Shown: piece by piece, positions 27,460 to 37,296 of the stretch | Numbering within the stretch: the first letter of the stretch is position 1 | How the letters are laid out: every line of letters starts with the position of its first letter | Source of the DNA: Alcanivorax sp. 24 | Lineage (GTDB): Bacteria > Pseudomonadota > Gammaproteobacteria > Pseudomonadales > Alcanivoracaceae | Reading direction: 5' to 3' | Assembly: GCF_004360225.1 (NCBI RefSeq) | Contig: NZ_SNUA01000005.1 | Coordinates: forward strand, 62,001 to 126,000 | Length of the DNA: 64,000 nucleotides | The notes under the pieces: generated by a model | Database searches by the model: none | Told to the model about the DNA's origin: nothing | The model's input: the letters and a program-made list of their open reading frames with translations, nothing else | Program-made: the position numbers and the translations under genes

Positions 27460-28674
27460 TTACCCCACCGGCGGCTCACCCCAGTCGGGGAACGGGTCCT
27501 CCAGGGTGCGCCAATGGTCTTGCCCGGCCCGCAGTTCATCATCATCGAGCAGGCAGGCGTCCAGCGCGCGGCGGGCCTGCTCGGGGCTCAGATCCTGGCC
27601 GATGAACACCAGCTCCTGACGCATATCGCCGAACGGCTCCTCCCAGTTGGCAAGGATATTATCACGGTACTCCGGATCCTTCGGCCAGTGGCTTTGCGGC
27701 ACCGCCTTCCAGAACAAACCGGCGGGACCGTGATGGGCGATGCCGCCGGCCTGGCTCCAACTGCCGGCCCACCGCGGGCGCGAGGCGAGCCAGAAGAAGC
27801 CCTTGGAGCGCAGCAGCTTGCCCTGCTCCCAGTCCTGATGAAGAAACTCGAAAAAGCGCTTGGGATGAAACGGCCGGCGCGCCTTGTAGGTGAAGCTGGC
27901 GATACCGTACTCCTCGGTTTCCGGCGTGTGCTCGCCGCGCATTTCCTTGAGCCAGCCCGGCGCCTGGCTGGCCCGTTCGAAATCAAAGCGGCCGGTATCC
28001 AGGACCCGATCCAGGTCGACCTGCCCCCGGCGGATCGGCACGATTTCCGCCTCCGGATTCAAGGCCCGCAGGGAAGCGACCACTTGCTTGAGCTCGTCCT
28101 CGTCGATCAGGTCGGTCTTGCTGACCAGCAGCACGTCGCAGAATTCGATCTGGTCCGCCAGCAAGTCCGCCACATTACGCTGATCCTCCTCGCCCAGGCT
28201 TTCTCCCACCTGTTGCAACGAGCGGGCTTCGCGGTAATCGCGCAGGAAATTGGCGCCGTCCACCACGGTCACCAGGGTATCCAGCCGCGCCACCGTGGAA
28301 AGGCTGGCGCCGCTTTCGTCCTCGAAGGTGAAGGTCTCCGCCACCGGCAACGGCTCGGAAATGCCGGTGGACTCGATCACCAGGTAATCAAAGCGCCCTT
28401 CCCCGGCCAGCCGCTGCACTTCCACCAGCAGATCCTCGCGCAGGGTGCAGCAAATACAGCCGTTGCTCATCTCCACCAGCTTTTCCTCGGCACGATTAAG
28501 ACTGACCTGCTGGTTAACCAGGGCGGCATCGATATTGATCTCGCTCATATCGTTGACGATCACCGCCACCCGGCGGTTCTGCCTGTTATTGAGGATATGG
28601 TTGAGTACCGTGGTCTTGCCGGCACCGAGAAAACCGGACAACACGGTGACGGGTAAGCGTTGGGCTGGCGTCAT
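27460..28674 (-). CDS. zigA: Zinc chaperone GTPase ZigA (COG0523/CobW family)
   Basis: 404 residues from the ATG at 28674, preceded by AGGAGC and six bases; an upstream in-frame ATG at 28707 lacks a good site. It has the P-loop GFLGAGKTT, the metal motif GCICC (Cys-x-Cys-Cys), the GTPase switch ESTGISEP and the NKxD-like SKTD. The C-terminal half is the CobW_C domain ending in a region rich in His and Trp. Such proteins move zinc to client enzymes when zinc is scarce, which agrees with the Zur operator upstream and zur just downstream. Confidence 0.93.
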   Translation of the reverse strand: MTPAQRLPVTVLSGFLGAGKTTVLNHILNNRQNRRVAVIVNDMSEINIDAALVNQQVSLNRAEEKLVEMSNGCICCTLREDLLVEVQRLAGEGRFDYLVIESTGISEPLPVAETFTFEDESGASLSTVARLDTLVTVVDGANFLRDYREARSLQQVGESLGEEDQRNVADLLADQIEFCDVLLVSKTDLIDEDELKQVVASLRALNPEAEIVPIRRGQVDLDRVLDTGRFDFERASQAPGWLKEMRGEHTPETEEYGIASFTYKARRPFHPKRFFEFLHQDWEQGKLLRSKGFFWLASRPRWAGSWSQAGGIAHHGPAGLFWKAVPQSHWPKDPEYRDNILANWEEPFGDMRQELVFIGQDLSPEQARRALDACLLDDDELRAGQDHWRTLEDPFPDWGEPPVG

Positions 28675-28736
28675 GGCGGGCTCCTGACTGCTTGGCGACG
28701 ATGCCAAGGTGACGAAAGTGCGAAGGCGTTTTTATC

Positions 28737-28754
28737 ATGTTATAACGTAACAAT
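28737..28754. promoter_or_regulatory. Zur box upstream of zigA
   Basis: ATGTTATAACGTAACAAT is an inverted repeat (GTTA-TAACG-TAAC) close to the consensus TGTTATAnnATAACA. It lies 63-80 bases before the zigA ATG, within promoter distance. The match is by eye. Confidence 0.75.
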
Positions 28755-28868
28755 AAAGGAATTCGCGCCCACTCCAGAACATGACGGCGCCAGCAATTGA
28801 CCCCCATTCACCTGGCCCCGCCGGAACGGCGGGGGCATCATCCCCACCTTTGCCGCGGAGTCGTCATC

Positions 28869-29822
28869 ATGCCACCAGCCCGTTCTTCCTCGCCCCGCCG
28901 TGCCCTGGTTCTTGGTTGCGGTGGCGTCGCCGGTGGCGCCTGGTCGGTAGCGGTTCTGCATCACCTGGAGCAGCAATCGGGCTGGGATGTCCGTGACGCG
29001 GCGGTGCTGATGGGCACGTCGGTCGGCGCTGTCCTGGCCGCGCAACTCGGTGGCGGTCGCTCGGTGGAACAGCTGCTGGCCTGCCAGCAACAACGGTCGT
29101 CAGGGTGTCAATGGGATCATGATCGCGATGCCGGCGGCGCCCTGCCCCCGCTGCCAGCTCCGGGACTGAACAATCCGGCACTGGCGATGCTGGCCCTGCG
29201 CGGCCGGGTGCCGGCTCTGACCGGCTTGTGCGGTCTGCTGCCCCGAGGCCGGTTGGACATGGCACCGTTCCGGCGGCTGAGCGAAGAGGTGCAAACCCCC
29301 GATGGCTGGGTTCCCCACCCGGCTACCTGGATCATCGCCGCCGACAGCACCAGCGGCCGGCGCGTGGCGTTCGGTCGGGACGATGCCCCCAGGGCCACGC
29401 TCAGCGACGCGGTCTGCGCCTCTTATGGCGTGCCCGGCTGGTGTCCGCCGGTGAAGATCGGTAGCCGCCACTACCTGGACGGCGGCATCGTCTCTCCCAC
29501 CTCCGCCGACCTACTGCTGGATCGCAATGTGGACGAGGTCATCCTGTTGGCACCGATGGCATCACGACATCCGGGCCGTCCGGGCAATGCCCTGGAAAGG
29601 CTGGAGCGGCGGCTGCGCCGCTATATGACCACCCGTGTCGACCAGGAAGAAGCCGCGCTGAAGCAGCGGGGCAAAAAAGTGGTGCGGTTGGAGCCCGGCC
29701 CGGAGGATCTCGCCGCGTTCGGCTACAACATGATGGATCCGCGGCGGCGGCGCCAGATTTTGGAAACCGCCCTGCGAACCGGGGCGCCGTTGGTCAGACA
29801 GGGCCTCGCCGTCCTGCGATAG
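28869..29822 (+). CDS. Patatin-like phospholipase
   Basis: Lipid acyl hydrolase, 317 residues from the ATG at 28869, preceded by GGAG. The oxyanion loop is LGCGGVAGGAW, the nucleophile is Ser51 in GTSVG, and the catalytic Asp is in YLDGGIVS (DGG). No signal peptide or membrane helix is seen. The substrate may be phospholipid or another lipid ester. It stands alone between the zigA operon and the acyl-CoA dehydrogenase. Confidence 0.9.
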   Translation: MPPARSSSPRRALVLGCGGVAGGAWSVAVLHHLEQQSGWDVRDAAVLMGTSVGAVLAAQLGGGRSVEQLLACQQQRSSGCQWDHDRDAGGALPPLPAPGLNNPALAMLALRGRVPALTGLCGLLPRGRLDMAPFRRLSEEVQTPDGWVPHPATWIIAADSTSGRRVAFGRDDAPRATLSDAVCASYGVPGWCPPVKIGSRHYLDGGIVSPTSADLLLDRNVDEVILLAPMASRHPGRPGNALERLERRLRRYMTTRVDQEEAALKQRGKKVVRLEPGPEDLAAFGYNMMDPRRRRQILETALRTGAPLVRQGLAVLR

Positions 29823-29853
29823 GCCCGGCAGCGCGGCTCACGAGCCGCGATAC

Positions 29854-31578
29854 CTACGCCTCCCAGACCGCGTCCACCTGATCCCGGGACAGCGGCGTTT
29901 CCGCCAGCAAGGCCGCTAACCAGTCACCGTCGCCGGCCTCCGGCTTGAGCGGATCCCGTGGCAACAGTTTATGGCTCAACACCAGTTTGGCCAGCGCCAG
30001 ACGGCGCAAGTCATCGCCGATGCGCGCCGCTTCCCAGGCCAGGAAGACCGCCGAGGTGAAGTTGTACAACGCGCTGGCGATGCGGCGCGCATCCGCTTCC
30101 AGGGTATTGTCGCCAGCCACCCGCTCAGCGGCGGCGGTCACCTGTTCGAGCACCGACTCGAAACGCTGGCGCTCGCTGTCGGACAAGGCGCTTTCCGACA
30201 ACAGTTGTTGGAGATGCTCGCTCAACACCGGCAATGTCTGTTCCCGCCGGATCGCGCGGAACACGTCCAGCGCGACGATGTTGCTGGTGCCTTCCCAGAT
30301 CGAGCCCAGGTGGGCGTCGCGCAATACCCGGGCATCGGACCACTCTTCGATGTAGCCGCAACCACCACGCACTTCCATGCCGTCGGCGGCCACCTTGCGG
30401 GCATCCCGGGTGGTGCGGAACTTGATCAACGGCGTGAGGATGCGCAGCAGTTTGGCCGCCACCGCATCCCCCTGGTCCGCTCGGCGCAAACATTCCGCCG
30501 TGTGGAACACCATGCTGCGGCCCTGTTCGGCGGTGACCATCATTTTCACCAGTTGCCGCTTCAGCAACGGCAGATCGATCAGCTTGCGGCCGAACGCCAC
30601 CCGGTTACGGGCAATGAACAGGGCTTCATTGATGGAGCGGCGCATCATGCCGGCGGAACGCACGCCATTGGACAACCGCGACATATTGATCATGTCGGTC
30701 ATCTGCTTGAAGCCGTTGCCCGGCTCCCCCACCACATAAGCTTCCGCGCCTTCCAACACGATTTCACCGCTGGCCATGGACCGGGTGCCCAGCTTGTCCT
30801 TGAGACGGATAAGGCGATAGCGGTTGAGGCTGCCGTCGGGCAGACGGCGCGGCAGCAGGAATAACGTCAGCCCCTTGGTGCCGCCATCGCCGCCAGAGGG
30901 ACGAGCCAGCACCATGGCCAGATCGGCGTCGGCGTTGGAGCAGAACCACTTGTCACCGTACAGACGCCAGACACCGTCCTCGAAACGGGCCTCCGTGGTG
31001 ATCGCGCCAACGTCGGAACCGGCATCCTGCTCGGTCATGAACATGGCGCCCTGGAACAGGGTGTCTTCGTCCTGGGAGGTGAGGTCATCGATGAAGCGGT
31101 TGATCAGTTCCTGGTCACCGAACTTGCGCAGGGTGCGAGTCAGCGCATCGGTCATGCTCAACGGACAGCACAGGCCGAATTCCGCCTGCACGAACAGATA
31201 AGTAAGCCCGTATTTGACTAACGGCGGCATGATTTCCGGCCAGCCCAGCACATTGCCACGATGGGACATGGCGGCCAGACCAAAGCGGGAAAAAGCGTAG
31301 TATTCCAGACGCTGATAGGAGGGATGCTTCACCACCACCTGGGCATCGCTGCCGTCCCGATTACGGAATCGCAGCGTCGGTGGATTACGGTCCGCCTCCC
31401 GCGCCAACCCTTCCAGCTCATCCCCGGTCAGGGCACCCAGTTCCTGAAACACCGGCTCCAGGTGATCACGCAGTTCCGCGGGCAGATACACCGACAACAA
31501 ACGGGCGAAATCCGGGTCCTGTTGGTAAGCGTTGTTCCCCTGGCTGTCCGGAATATTGCGATAAATCGCCTTGGCCAT
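29854..31578 (-). CDS. Acyl-CoA dehydrogenase family protein (AidB-like size)
   Basis: 574 residues, longer than the usual 390 of fatty-acid dehydrogenases. FAD and substrate motifs are MTEQDAGSDVG, YGDKWFCSNADADLAM and GGCGYIEEW, with GSIWEGTSNIVALDVFRA near residue 440 where the catalytic Glu of the family lies. The extra C-terminal helical part fits the AidB/ACAD11-type subgroup. It is divergent from a LysR gene at 31696, a likely regulator. The exact acyl substrate is unknown. Confidence 0.88.
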   Translation of the reverse strand: MAKAIYRNIPDSQGNNAYQQDPDFARLLSVYLPAELRDHLEPVFQELGALTGDELEGLAREADRNPPTLRFRNRDGSDAQVVVKHPSYQRLEYYAFSRFGLAAMSHRGNVLGWPEIMPPLVKYGLTYLFVQAEFGLCCPLSMTDALTRTLRKFGDQELINRFIDDLTSQDEDTLFQGAMFMTEQDAGSDVGAITTEARFEDGVWRLYGDKWFCSNADADLAMVLARPSGGDGGTKGLTLFLLPRRLPDGSLNRYRLIRLKDKLGTRSMASGEIVLEGAEAYVVGEPGNGFKQMTDMINMSRLSNGVRSAGMMRRSINEALFIARNRVAFGRKLIDLPLLKRQLVKMMVTAEQGRSMVFHTAECLRRADQGDAVAAKLLRILTPLIKFRTTRDARKVAADGMEVRGGCGYIEEWSDARVLRDAHLGSIWEGTSNIVALDVFRAIRREQTLPVLSEHLQQLLSESALSDSERQRFESVLEQVTAAAERVAGDNTLEADARRIASALYNFTSAVFLAWEAARIGDDLRRLALAKLVLSHKLLPRDPLKPEAGDGDWLAALLAETPLSRDQVDAVWEA

Positions 31579-31695
31579 GGCAAACCTCTCTTATTCATAG
31601 TATTTATCGCATGATATAAAGGGGTTTTTCCGACCTCCAATCCGATTTTTCTATTCATCGATAGCATTTTCAGTATCTTTAATGGGAGCCGGACC

Positions 31696-32607
31696 ATGGC
31701 CCTGACCTTCCGCCAATTGCGCTACTTCCTGGTGCTCGCCGAGGACCTGCACTTCGGCCGTGCCGCCAAACGCCTGCACATCTCCCAGCCACCACTGAGC
31801 GCCAGTCTGCGTCAGTTGGAGGAAGAGTTGGGGGTAAAGCTGCTGGAACGCAGCAGTAAACACGTGGCCCTGACACCCGCCGGGGAGGTGTTTCAGCGCG
31901 AGGCCCGGCGACTGCTGGAGAATCTGGAAGCCTCCCAGAACCTGGTGCAACGGATCGCTTCCAGCGCCTCCGGCGTGGTGCGGGTGGGGTTCACGCCGGC
32001 GATGATTTTTCGTCACCTGCCAGCGATGCTGAGGCAGTTGGAAGACGCTCACCCCGGTATCGAGGTTCAGTTGATCGAGCGTAACTCGGCGGAACAGTTG
32101 GCGGCACTGCAGGCCAGACAACTGGATCTGGCTTTCATTCATGCCATGCCGCTGCCGGACGGCATCGCCTCGCTGCCCATTGCCGATGACCCTTTCCTGG
32201 CCTGTCTGCCTCCGCATCACCCGCTGGCCTCACGGCGCTCGTTGACGCTGCGGGATCTGGCCGGCGAGCCACTGATCATGTTCAGCCGCAATCTGGCGCC
32301 GCATTATTACGACCGCATCATTTCCCAATTCCACCTAGCCGGACTGGAGCCGCAAATCCGCCACCAGGTGACGCACTGGCTGACCATCATGGCGCTGGTG
32401 GCGCATGGCATGGGTGTCTCGCTGGTGCCCAAGGCGCTGACCGGAGCACGCTTCCGCCAGGAGGTGTTCCTGCCTATCGAGGATGCCCCGGCTCATCATC
32501 AGTCGCTGTGCATCTGGCTGCGGGATCAGCCCGATCCGAGCCGGGATCTGGTCGTTGAAGTGATCACGCAATGCGTGGAAGCGACAGCGCCGCCAATAGG
32601 GCGCTGA
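31696..32607 (+). CDS. LysR family transcriptional regulator
   Basis: 303 residues. N-terminal winged helix: TFRQLRYFLVLAEDLHFGRAA and ISQPPLSASLRQLEEELG. The effector domain follows (VRVGFTPAMIF, then HHPLASR). It shares a 117-base intergenic region with the divergent acyl-CoA dehydrogenase gene, so it probably controls that gene. The region holds short AT-rich inverted repeats (TTATCGCATGATATAA near 31602) that could be the operator. Confidence 0.92.
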   Translation: MALTFRQLRYFLVLAEDLHFGRAAKRLHISQPPLSASLRQLEEELGVKLLERSSKHVALTPAGEVFQREARRLLENLEASQNLVQRIASSASGVVRVGFTPAMIFRHLPAMLRQLEDAHPGIEVQLIERNSAEQLAALQARQLDLAFIHAMPLPDGIASLPIADDPFLACLPPHHPLASRRSLTLRDLAGEPLIMFSRNLAPHYYDRIISQFHLAGLEPQIRHQVTHWLTIMALVAHGMGVSLVPKALTGARFRQEVFLPIEDAPAHHQSLCIWLRDQPDPSRDLVVEVITQCVEATAPPIGR

Positions 32608-32611
32608 TCCC

Positions 32612-32686
32612 GGCCATTCGCGAGCAAGCTCGCTCCCACAGCGACTTCCTAGCCCTCTGTGGGAGCGAGCTTGCTCGCGAATGGCC
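32612..32686. repeat. Perfect long REP inverted repeat
   Basis: Two 30-base arms match exactly around a 15-base centre, with GCGAGCAAGCTCGC as the inner stem. It lies between the LysR gene and the convergent MFS gene and could act as a hairpin at the end of either transcript. Confidence 0.93.
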
Positions 32687-32702
32687 AATGATGCGTTGCG
32701 AC

Positions 32703-33890
32703 TCAGGCCGGATAGCGGAATGGCCTCACCACCGCCATGACGATCACCATGCACACCAGTGAGCAGGCGAACATGGCGGCGATCACCGACGGCAGGGTTT
32801 CCGGCAACAGCGTGGACAAGGCGCTCAACGCCCCGGCAATGCCGAACTGAGCCGCTCCCAGCAGTGACGCGGCGGTGCCGCCGTGACGGTCGAAGTACTC
32901 CATGAAGCACGCCTGGTTGTTCGGCACCACCCCACCCTGAGCGCCCACGGTGAGCATCATCGCCGGCAGAAACAGCCACACCGGGGCTTCGGTGGCGGTC
33001 ATGATCGCCAGCCACACGCAGCCGACGAACTGCAGCACCAGGAAACCGCAAAGAATGTGCCGGGAAGAAAATCGGTTCAACAATACCCGGTTGGTGAGGT
33101 TGGCGATCAGCATCATCACGATGTTGGCGCCAAACATCAGCGCGAATACGCTCTCCGTGTGACCGAAATGTTCCTGATAGATAAAGGACGCGTGGGTGAT
33201 GAACAGCATCATTACCGAAAACGCGAACGCCTGCAGATACAGGAACGGCAGCGCCGGGGTGATGGCCAACACTGCCTTGTAACGCTGCCAGAGCGACTCG
33301 CTTGGCGCCGCGCCGCCGCCATTGCGCGGGCCCTGCCGCAGCACGAAAAAATAAGTCAGCGGCGCCAGACAGACCGCGTACACGGCCAGAAACTGAAAAA
33401 TGGTATGCCAGCTTCCCACCGCCAGAATGGCGCTGCCGATGCTTGGCGCCACCCCCGGCGCCACCACCATGATCAAACCGATCATACTGAACAGTTTGGC
33501 GGCATCCGCGCCATGCACCCGATCCCGTACCAACGCCGGCACCAGCACCGCGACGCAGCCGCCGCCGAAGGCCTGCAGCGCCCGCCAGCCCAACAACGCG
33601 GAGACCGATTCCGAGCTGCTGACGCCGAGACAAGCGACCATGAAAATGAGCAGCCCCAGATACATCACCCGCGCCCGGCCGATGGCATCGGACAGGGGCC
33701 CGCCCACCAGTTGCCCCACCGCCAGGCCGAACACGTAAATCGACAGGCTGCGGGCAATCTCGCTGATCTCCACCCCCAAAGCTTCGGCCATGCGCGGAAA
33801 CGCCGGCAGATAAGCGTCCACCGACAATGGCCCCAGGGCCATGGCCAGTGCCAATATGACAGGCAAGGTAACCGGGTAAGGACGGGACAT
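32703..33890 (-). CDS. Multidrug efflux MFS transporter (Bcr/CflA type)
   Basis: 395 residues, twelve predicted helices. The Bcr/CflA opening is present (LGPLSVDAYLPAFPRMAEAL) and the loop motif GQLVGGPLSDAIGRARVMY matches motif A of drug:proton antiporters. The length is typical. It is 107 bases downstream of an SMR pump on the same strand, so the two may be co-expressed. No specific drug can be read. Confidence 0.92.
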   Translation of the reverse strand: MSRPYPVTLPVILALAMALGPLSVDAYLPAFPRMAEALGVEISEIARSLSIYVFGLAVGQLVGGPLSDAIGRARVMYLGLLIFMVACLGVSSSESVSALLGWRALQAFGGGCVAVLVPALVRDRVHGADAAKLFSMIGLIMVVAPGVAPSIGSAILAVGSWHTIFQFLAVYAVCLAPLTYFFVLRQGPRNGGGAAPSESLWQRYKAVLAITPALPFLYLQAFAFSVMMLFITHASFIYQEHFGHTESVFALMFGANIVMMLIANLTNRVLLNRFSSRHILCGFLVLQFVGCVWLAIMTATEAPVWLFLPAMMLTVGAQGGVVPNNQACFMEYFDRHGGTAASLLGAAQFGIAGALSALSTLLPETLPSVIAAMFACSLVCMVIVMAVVRPFRYPA

Positions 33891-33998
33891 AGGAGACCTG
33901 ATAGTGGGGTGAGAACGGGGGACGGCAAATAGTTGATATAGTCAAATAATAGAGACGCGCAGTGCCGATTTCAACCTCGACCCGTCTGATCGCCCGGC

Positions 33999-34331
33999 TC
34001 AATGAACAGAGGAACTGGAGAACAGGTTCATGACCACCACGCCGCTAATGATCAGGCCCATCCCCAGCAACGCCGGTGCATCCAGCTTTTGCCCGTAAAG
34101 CAACCAGGACAGTATCGCCACCAGCACCACGCCGAGTCCGGACCAGATCGCGTAGGCCACCCCCACCGGAATCGCCCGCAATGTCAACGACAGAAAGTAA
34201 AACGCCAACCCGTACCCCAGCACCACCACCAGCGACGGCCACAATCGGGTAAACCCTTCACTGGCTTTCAACGCCGATGTCGCCGCCACTTCAGAGACAA
34301 TGGCAACCAACAGGAACAGTCCGTTTTTCAC
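33999..34331 (-). CDS. Small multidrug resistance transporter (EmrE/QacE type)
   Basis: 110 residues and four helices, the same size as EmrE. Start at a GTG at 34331, five bases after GGAGG; the longer frame from 34391 has no such site. The membrane-embedded Glu is in [20 protein letters not shown] (Glu14 region) and [13 protein letters not shown] is the conserved helix-3 motif. The substrate may be a cationic drug or guanidinium-type compound; the sequence does not decide. Confidence 0.93.
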   Translation of the reverse strand: MKNGLFLLVAIVSEVAATSALKASEGFTRLWPSLVVVLGYGLAFYFLSLTLRAIPVGVAYAIWSGLGVVLVAILSWLLYGQKLDAPALLGMGLIISGVVVMNLFSSSSVH

Positions 34332-34429
34332 GCGTGCCTCCCATGTAGGGCTGAACTCCGGGAAGGGCATGATACCCGCCGCGAGCGGCACCAGGCACGT
34401 CCGGTTACGCTGATTACACTTCGCCGGTG

Positions 34430-35224
34430 TTACCGTTTTCCGTCATCGTACAGGTGCAGGGCGAACCCGCTGCCGCCGGCGTCCTCCAGACCGGGCCGCA
34501 GTTCGCACTCGGGAATGGTGTAATCGCCGGCATTCTGCCGCCGGTATGGCATCGGCGTGGCGGTGTCCAGAGTGCGCAGCCGTTCCCGCAACCGCCGCGC
34601 CGCGCTCTCAAAGTCCCGTTCACCGAACCGGTCCGCCTGATACACCACGAACGGCGGCAGCACCTGATAACCGGGATAGAACAGGATGCCGTGATGGATC
34701 GGGAACAACAGATCCTCTATCGGACCGTTAATACCGCGAGCGGAGTAATGCTCCCGCCAACCACCGGCGGTCACCATCAGCATGGCCTTTTTGCCGGTCA
34801 GGCTCCCCTCGCCATAGCGGTCACCCCAGCGATCATTACTGTGTTCGCCGACGCCGTAGGCAAAACCATAGGCGAACACGCGATCCACCCAGCCCTTGAG
34901 AATCGCCGGCATGGAAAACCACCACAGCGGAAACTGCAAAATCAGGGTATCCGCCCACCGCAGTTTCTCGATTTCCGCCGCCACGTCGGCGGTCAGGCCA
35001 TCACCGACAAACGCATCCCTGGAGGCGCCAGGCACCTTCAACCGCGCCTCCGGCGGCAACGCCGGGAAATCGGCGCCATCCACGTGGGACTTCCAACCCC
35101 GGGCATACAGATCCGAGACTCGTACCTCATGCCCCAGCGCTTCCATCTCCGCCACCGCCACATCACGCAAGGCACCGTTGAGGGAACGGGGCTCAGGATG
35201 AGCGAACACCAGTAATACTTTCAT
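34430..35224 (-). CDS. NAD(P)H-dependent flavodoxin-fold oxidoreductase
   Basis: 264 residues from the ATG at 35224, after GAGAGGATCC. It is of the NQO1/KefF-like quinone reductase family: [17 protein letters not shown] at the start (FMN/FAD site), then [24 protein letters not shown], the family signature around residue 105. It probably reduces quinones or nitroaromatics by two electrons. It is divergent from a LysR gene 92 bases away. The gap contains GGTATACC, a possible operator. Confidence 0.9.
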   Translation of the reverse strand: MKVLLVFAHPEPRSLNGALRDVAVAEMEALGHEVRVSDLYARGWKSHVDGADFPALPPEARLKVPGASRDAFVGDGLTADVAAEIEKLRWADTLILQFPLWWFSMPAILKGWVDRVFAYGFAYGVGEHSNDRWGDRYGEGSLTGKKAMLMVTAGGWREHYSARGINGPIEDLLFPIHHGILFYPGYQVLPPFVVYQADRFGERDFESAARRLRERLRTLDTATPMPYRRQNAGDYTIPECELRPGLEDAGGSGFALHLYDDGKR

Positions 35225-35280
35225 GGATCCTCTCCATTGATTGCTCGGAGAAAGGACCATAGCCAGCGAGGCACTAATCC

Positions 35281-35288
35281 GGTATACC
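35281..35288. promoter_or_regulatory. Possible LysR operator (GGTATACC)
   Basis: A perfect 8-base palindrome in the 92-base gap between the divergent quinone reductase and LysR genes. Its position fits a LysR binding site, but the match is short. Confidence 0.35.
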
Positions 35289-35316
35289 AACTCAATACAT
35301 AACATTTAGCCGAAAA

Positions 35317-36237
35317 ATGGATAAATCAAACATCAGCCTGGAGCGCCTGCGCAGTTTCGTTCGCGTGGCCGAACGTGGCAGTCTGTCCGCGGTGGCACGG
35401 GAACTTGGCATCGGCCAGTCCACCGTGACCCGTCACCTGAGGGAGTTGGAGGACGCACTGGGGGTACCGCTGCTCAGCCGCACCACCCGCCGTGTCACCG
35501 TCACCGAGGAAGGCCGCCGTTATTACAGCCGATGCGTGCAGATTCTGCGCCTGGTGGATCAGGCGGCGGCGGAGGCACGCAGTGCCCGTGGCGCCGAAGC
35601 CGGCACCATCCGCTTGTCCTGCTCCGCCGCGTTTGGCGTGCGGCAAGCCAGCCGGCTGGTTTTCGCCTTCCAGGATCGTTACCCGGACATCGATGTGGCA
35701 TTCAATCTCACCGATGAACGCATCGACCTGGTTCGCGAAGGCGTGGATCTGGCCCTGCGTCTCGGCCCACTCGATGACAGCAACCTCAAGCTGCGCCCAC
35801 TGGGCCGCTCCCAACGCCTGATGGTGGCCTCACCGGAGTATCTGGCCCGACACGGCACGCCCACCACCATTGAGGCGTTATCCCGGCATCAGGGTGTACG
35901 CATGACCAACGTGGCGGGCAGCGATACCCTGACCCTGCAAGGACCGGATGGCCGCCAGCACACCGTGCCCTTTGGCGGACGTCTGCGTGTCGATCATGGC
36001 CTGGCGGCCCGTGAGGCCTTCGCCGCCGGCCGTGGCCTCGGCCCCACCCACCACTGGCTGGTGGACGACCTGCTGGCCTCGGGGCGGCTGGTGCGGATTC
36101 TGCCGGACTATGCCTTGCCGTCGGTGCCGATCAATCTGTTGATCGTGCCGGAACGCGCCGGCATCACCCGGGTGCGCTTGTTGATCGATTTTCTGGTTGA
36201 GAAGATGAAAGACATTCCCGGGATGGAGCAGGCATGA
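35317..36237 (+). CDS. LysR family transcriptional regulator
   Basis: 306 residues. Helix-turn-helix: LERLRSFVRVAERGSLSAVA and GIGQSTVTRHLRELEDALG. The effector domain contains IRLSCSAAFGVRQASRLV and LALRLGPLDDSNLKLRPLG. It resembles the CrgA/DsdC-type subgroup that regulates a divergent oxidoreductase, here the flavoprotein at 34430. Confidence 0.92.
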   Translation: MDKSNISLERLRSFVRVAERGSLSAVARELGIGQSTVTRHLRELEDALGVPLLSRTTRRVTVTEEGRRYYSRCVQILRLVDQAAAEARSARGAEAGTIRLSCSAAFGVRQASRLVFAFQDRYPDIDVAFNLTDERIDLVREGVDLALRLGPLDDSNLKLRPLGRSQRLMVASPEYLARHGTPTTIEALSRHQGVRMTNVAGSDTLTLQGPDGRQHTVPFGGRLRVDHGLAAREAFAAGRGLGPTHHWLVDDLLASGRLVRILPDYALPSVPINLLIVPERAGITRVRLLIDFLVEKMKDIPGMEQA

Positions 36238-36347
36238 AAAACAAGCTCTTGTTATGATCGCCGCTGATGCCGGCCACCACCCCATTCCCTGACCGGCCGT
36301 TCCCGGCCATCCGGAGAGACCACCACCGATTGAATCAAGGAAGCCGC

Positions 36348-37145
36348 ATGCACTCGCTTTTCGTGGAAGAAACCTGGATCAACGCCTCCCAGGGGCGCCT
36401 TTTCGTGAAACGCTGGACACCGAAAAACGTCTCCACTCCAACGCCGATAGTCCTGTTCCATGATTCACTGGGCTGTGTCGCACTATGGCGCGACTTCCCG
36501 CAACAGCTTGCCAGCGCCAGCGGACGGGAAGTGATCGCCTATGACCGCCTCGGCTTCGGCCAATCGGATCCCCACCCCGGCAAATTGGGCCCTGACTTCG
36601 TGCGGCAGGAAGCGCGGGATGCCTTCCCCGAACTTTGTCAGGCATTGCAATTGGAAAGCGCGGTGGTATTCGGACACAGTGTCGGTGGCGGCATGGCCAC
36701 GTTCTGCGCCGATGCTTTCGCCGACCGTTGCCGGGCGTTGATCACGGAGTCCGCCCAAACCTTCGTCGAGGACCTCACCCTGGCCGGCATTCGTGACGCC
36801 GACCGTGGCTTCGCCGAAAAGGAACAAATGGACCGCCTGCGCAAATACCACGGTGACAAAGCGGAATGGGTTCTCAGCGCCTGGGTCGACACCTGGCTTT
36901 CCGAACCCTTCCAGGACTGGACCCTCAATGACGCCCTGCCGCGCGTGCGTTGCCCGGTGCTCGCCATCCATGGTGACCGTGATGAGTACGGCTCGCTGAT
37001 TCACCCGGAACGCATCACCTCACTCTGCGCCGGACCGGCGACGAAGAAGATCATGCGGGACTGCGGCCACGTGCCGCACAAGGAAAAACCGGAGGAAGTG
37101 TTGGACACGATCAAGGCGTTCTTTCAGCAAAATCTGAACGGATAA
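36348..37145 (+). CDS. Alpha/beta hydrolase
   Basis: 265 residues from the ATG at 36348, preceded by AAGGA. The catalytic triad is visible: Ser in GHSVGGG, Asp in IHGDRDEYG and His in CGHVPHKEKP. The oxyanion motif is LFHDSLGCV. Cytoplasmic, with no signal peptide. It follows the LysR gene by 110 bases on the same strand and may be in the same unit. The substrate is unknown. Confidence 0.88.
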   Translation: MHSLFVEETWINASQGRLFVKRWTPKNVSTPTPIVLFHDSLGCVALWRDFPQQLASASGREVIAYDRLGFGQSDPHPGKLGPDFVRQEARDAFPELCQALQLESAVVFGHSVGGGMATFCADAFADRCRALITESAQTFVEDLTLAGIRDADRGFAEKEQMDRLRKYHGDKAEWVLSAWVDTWLSEPFQDWTLNDALPRVRCPVLAIHGDRDEYGSLIHPERITSLCAGPATKKIMRDCGHVPHKEKPEEVLDTIKAFFQQNLNG

Positions 37146-37296
37146 ACCTGACCGGTTTATGCTGAACGGCAATTTTATTCCTTCCGGATTATTGTTTTTT
37201 TATGTATCCCCAAACGGGAACGTCACATTAGCGACAACAAGGCCTCTTAGGGTTTCCCTTTCGTGCTGCAACTACTCTGACACCAAGGTGCTTGCC

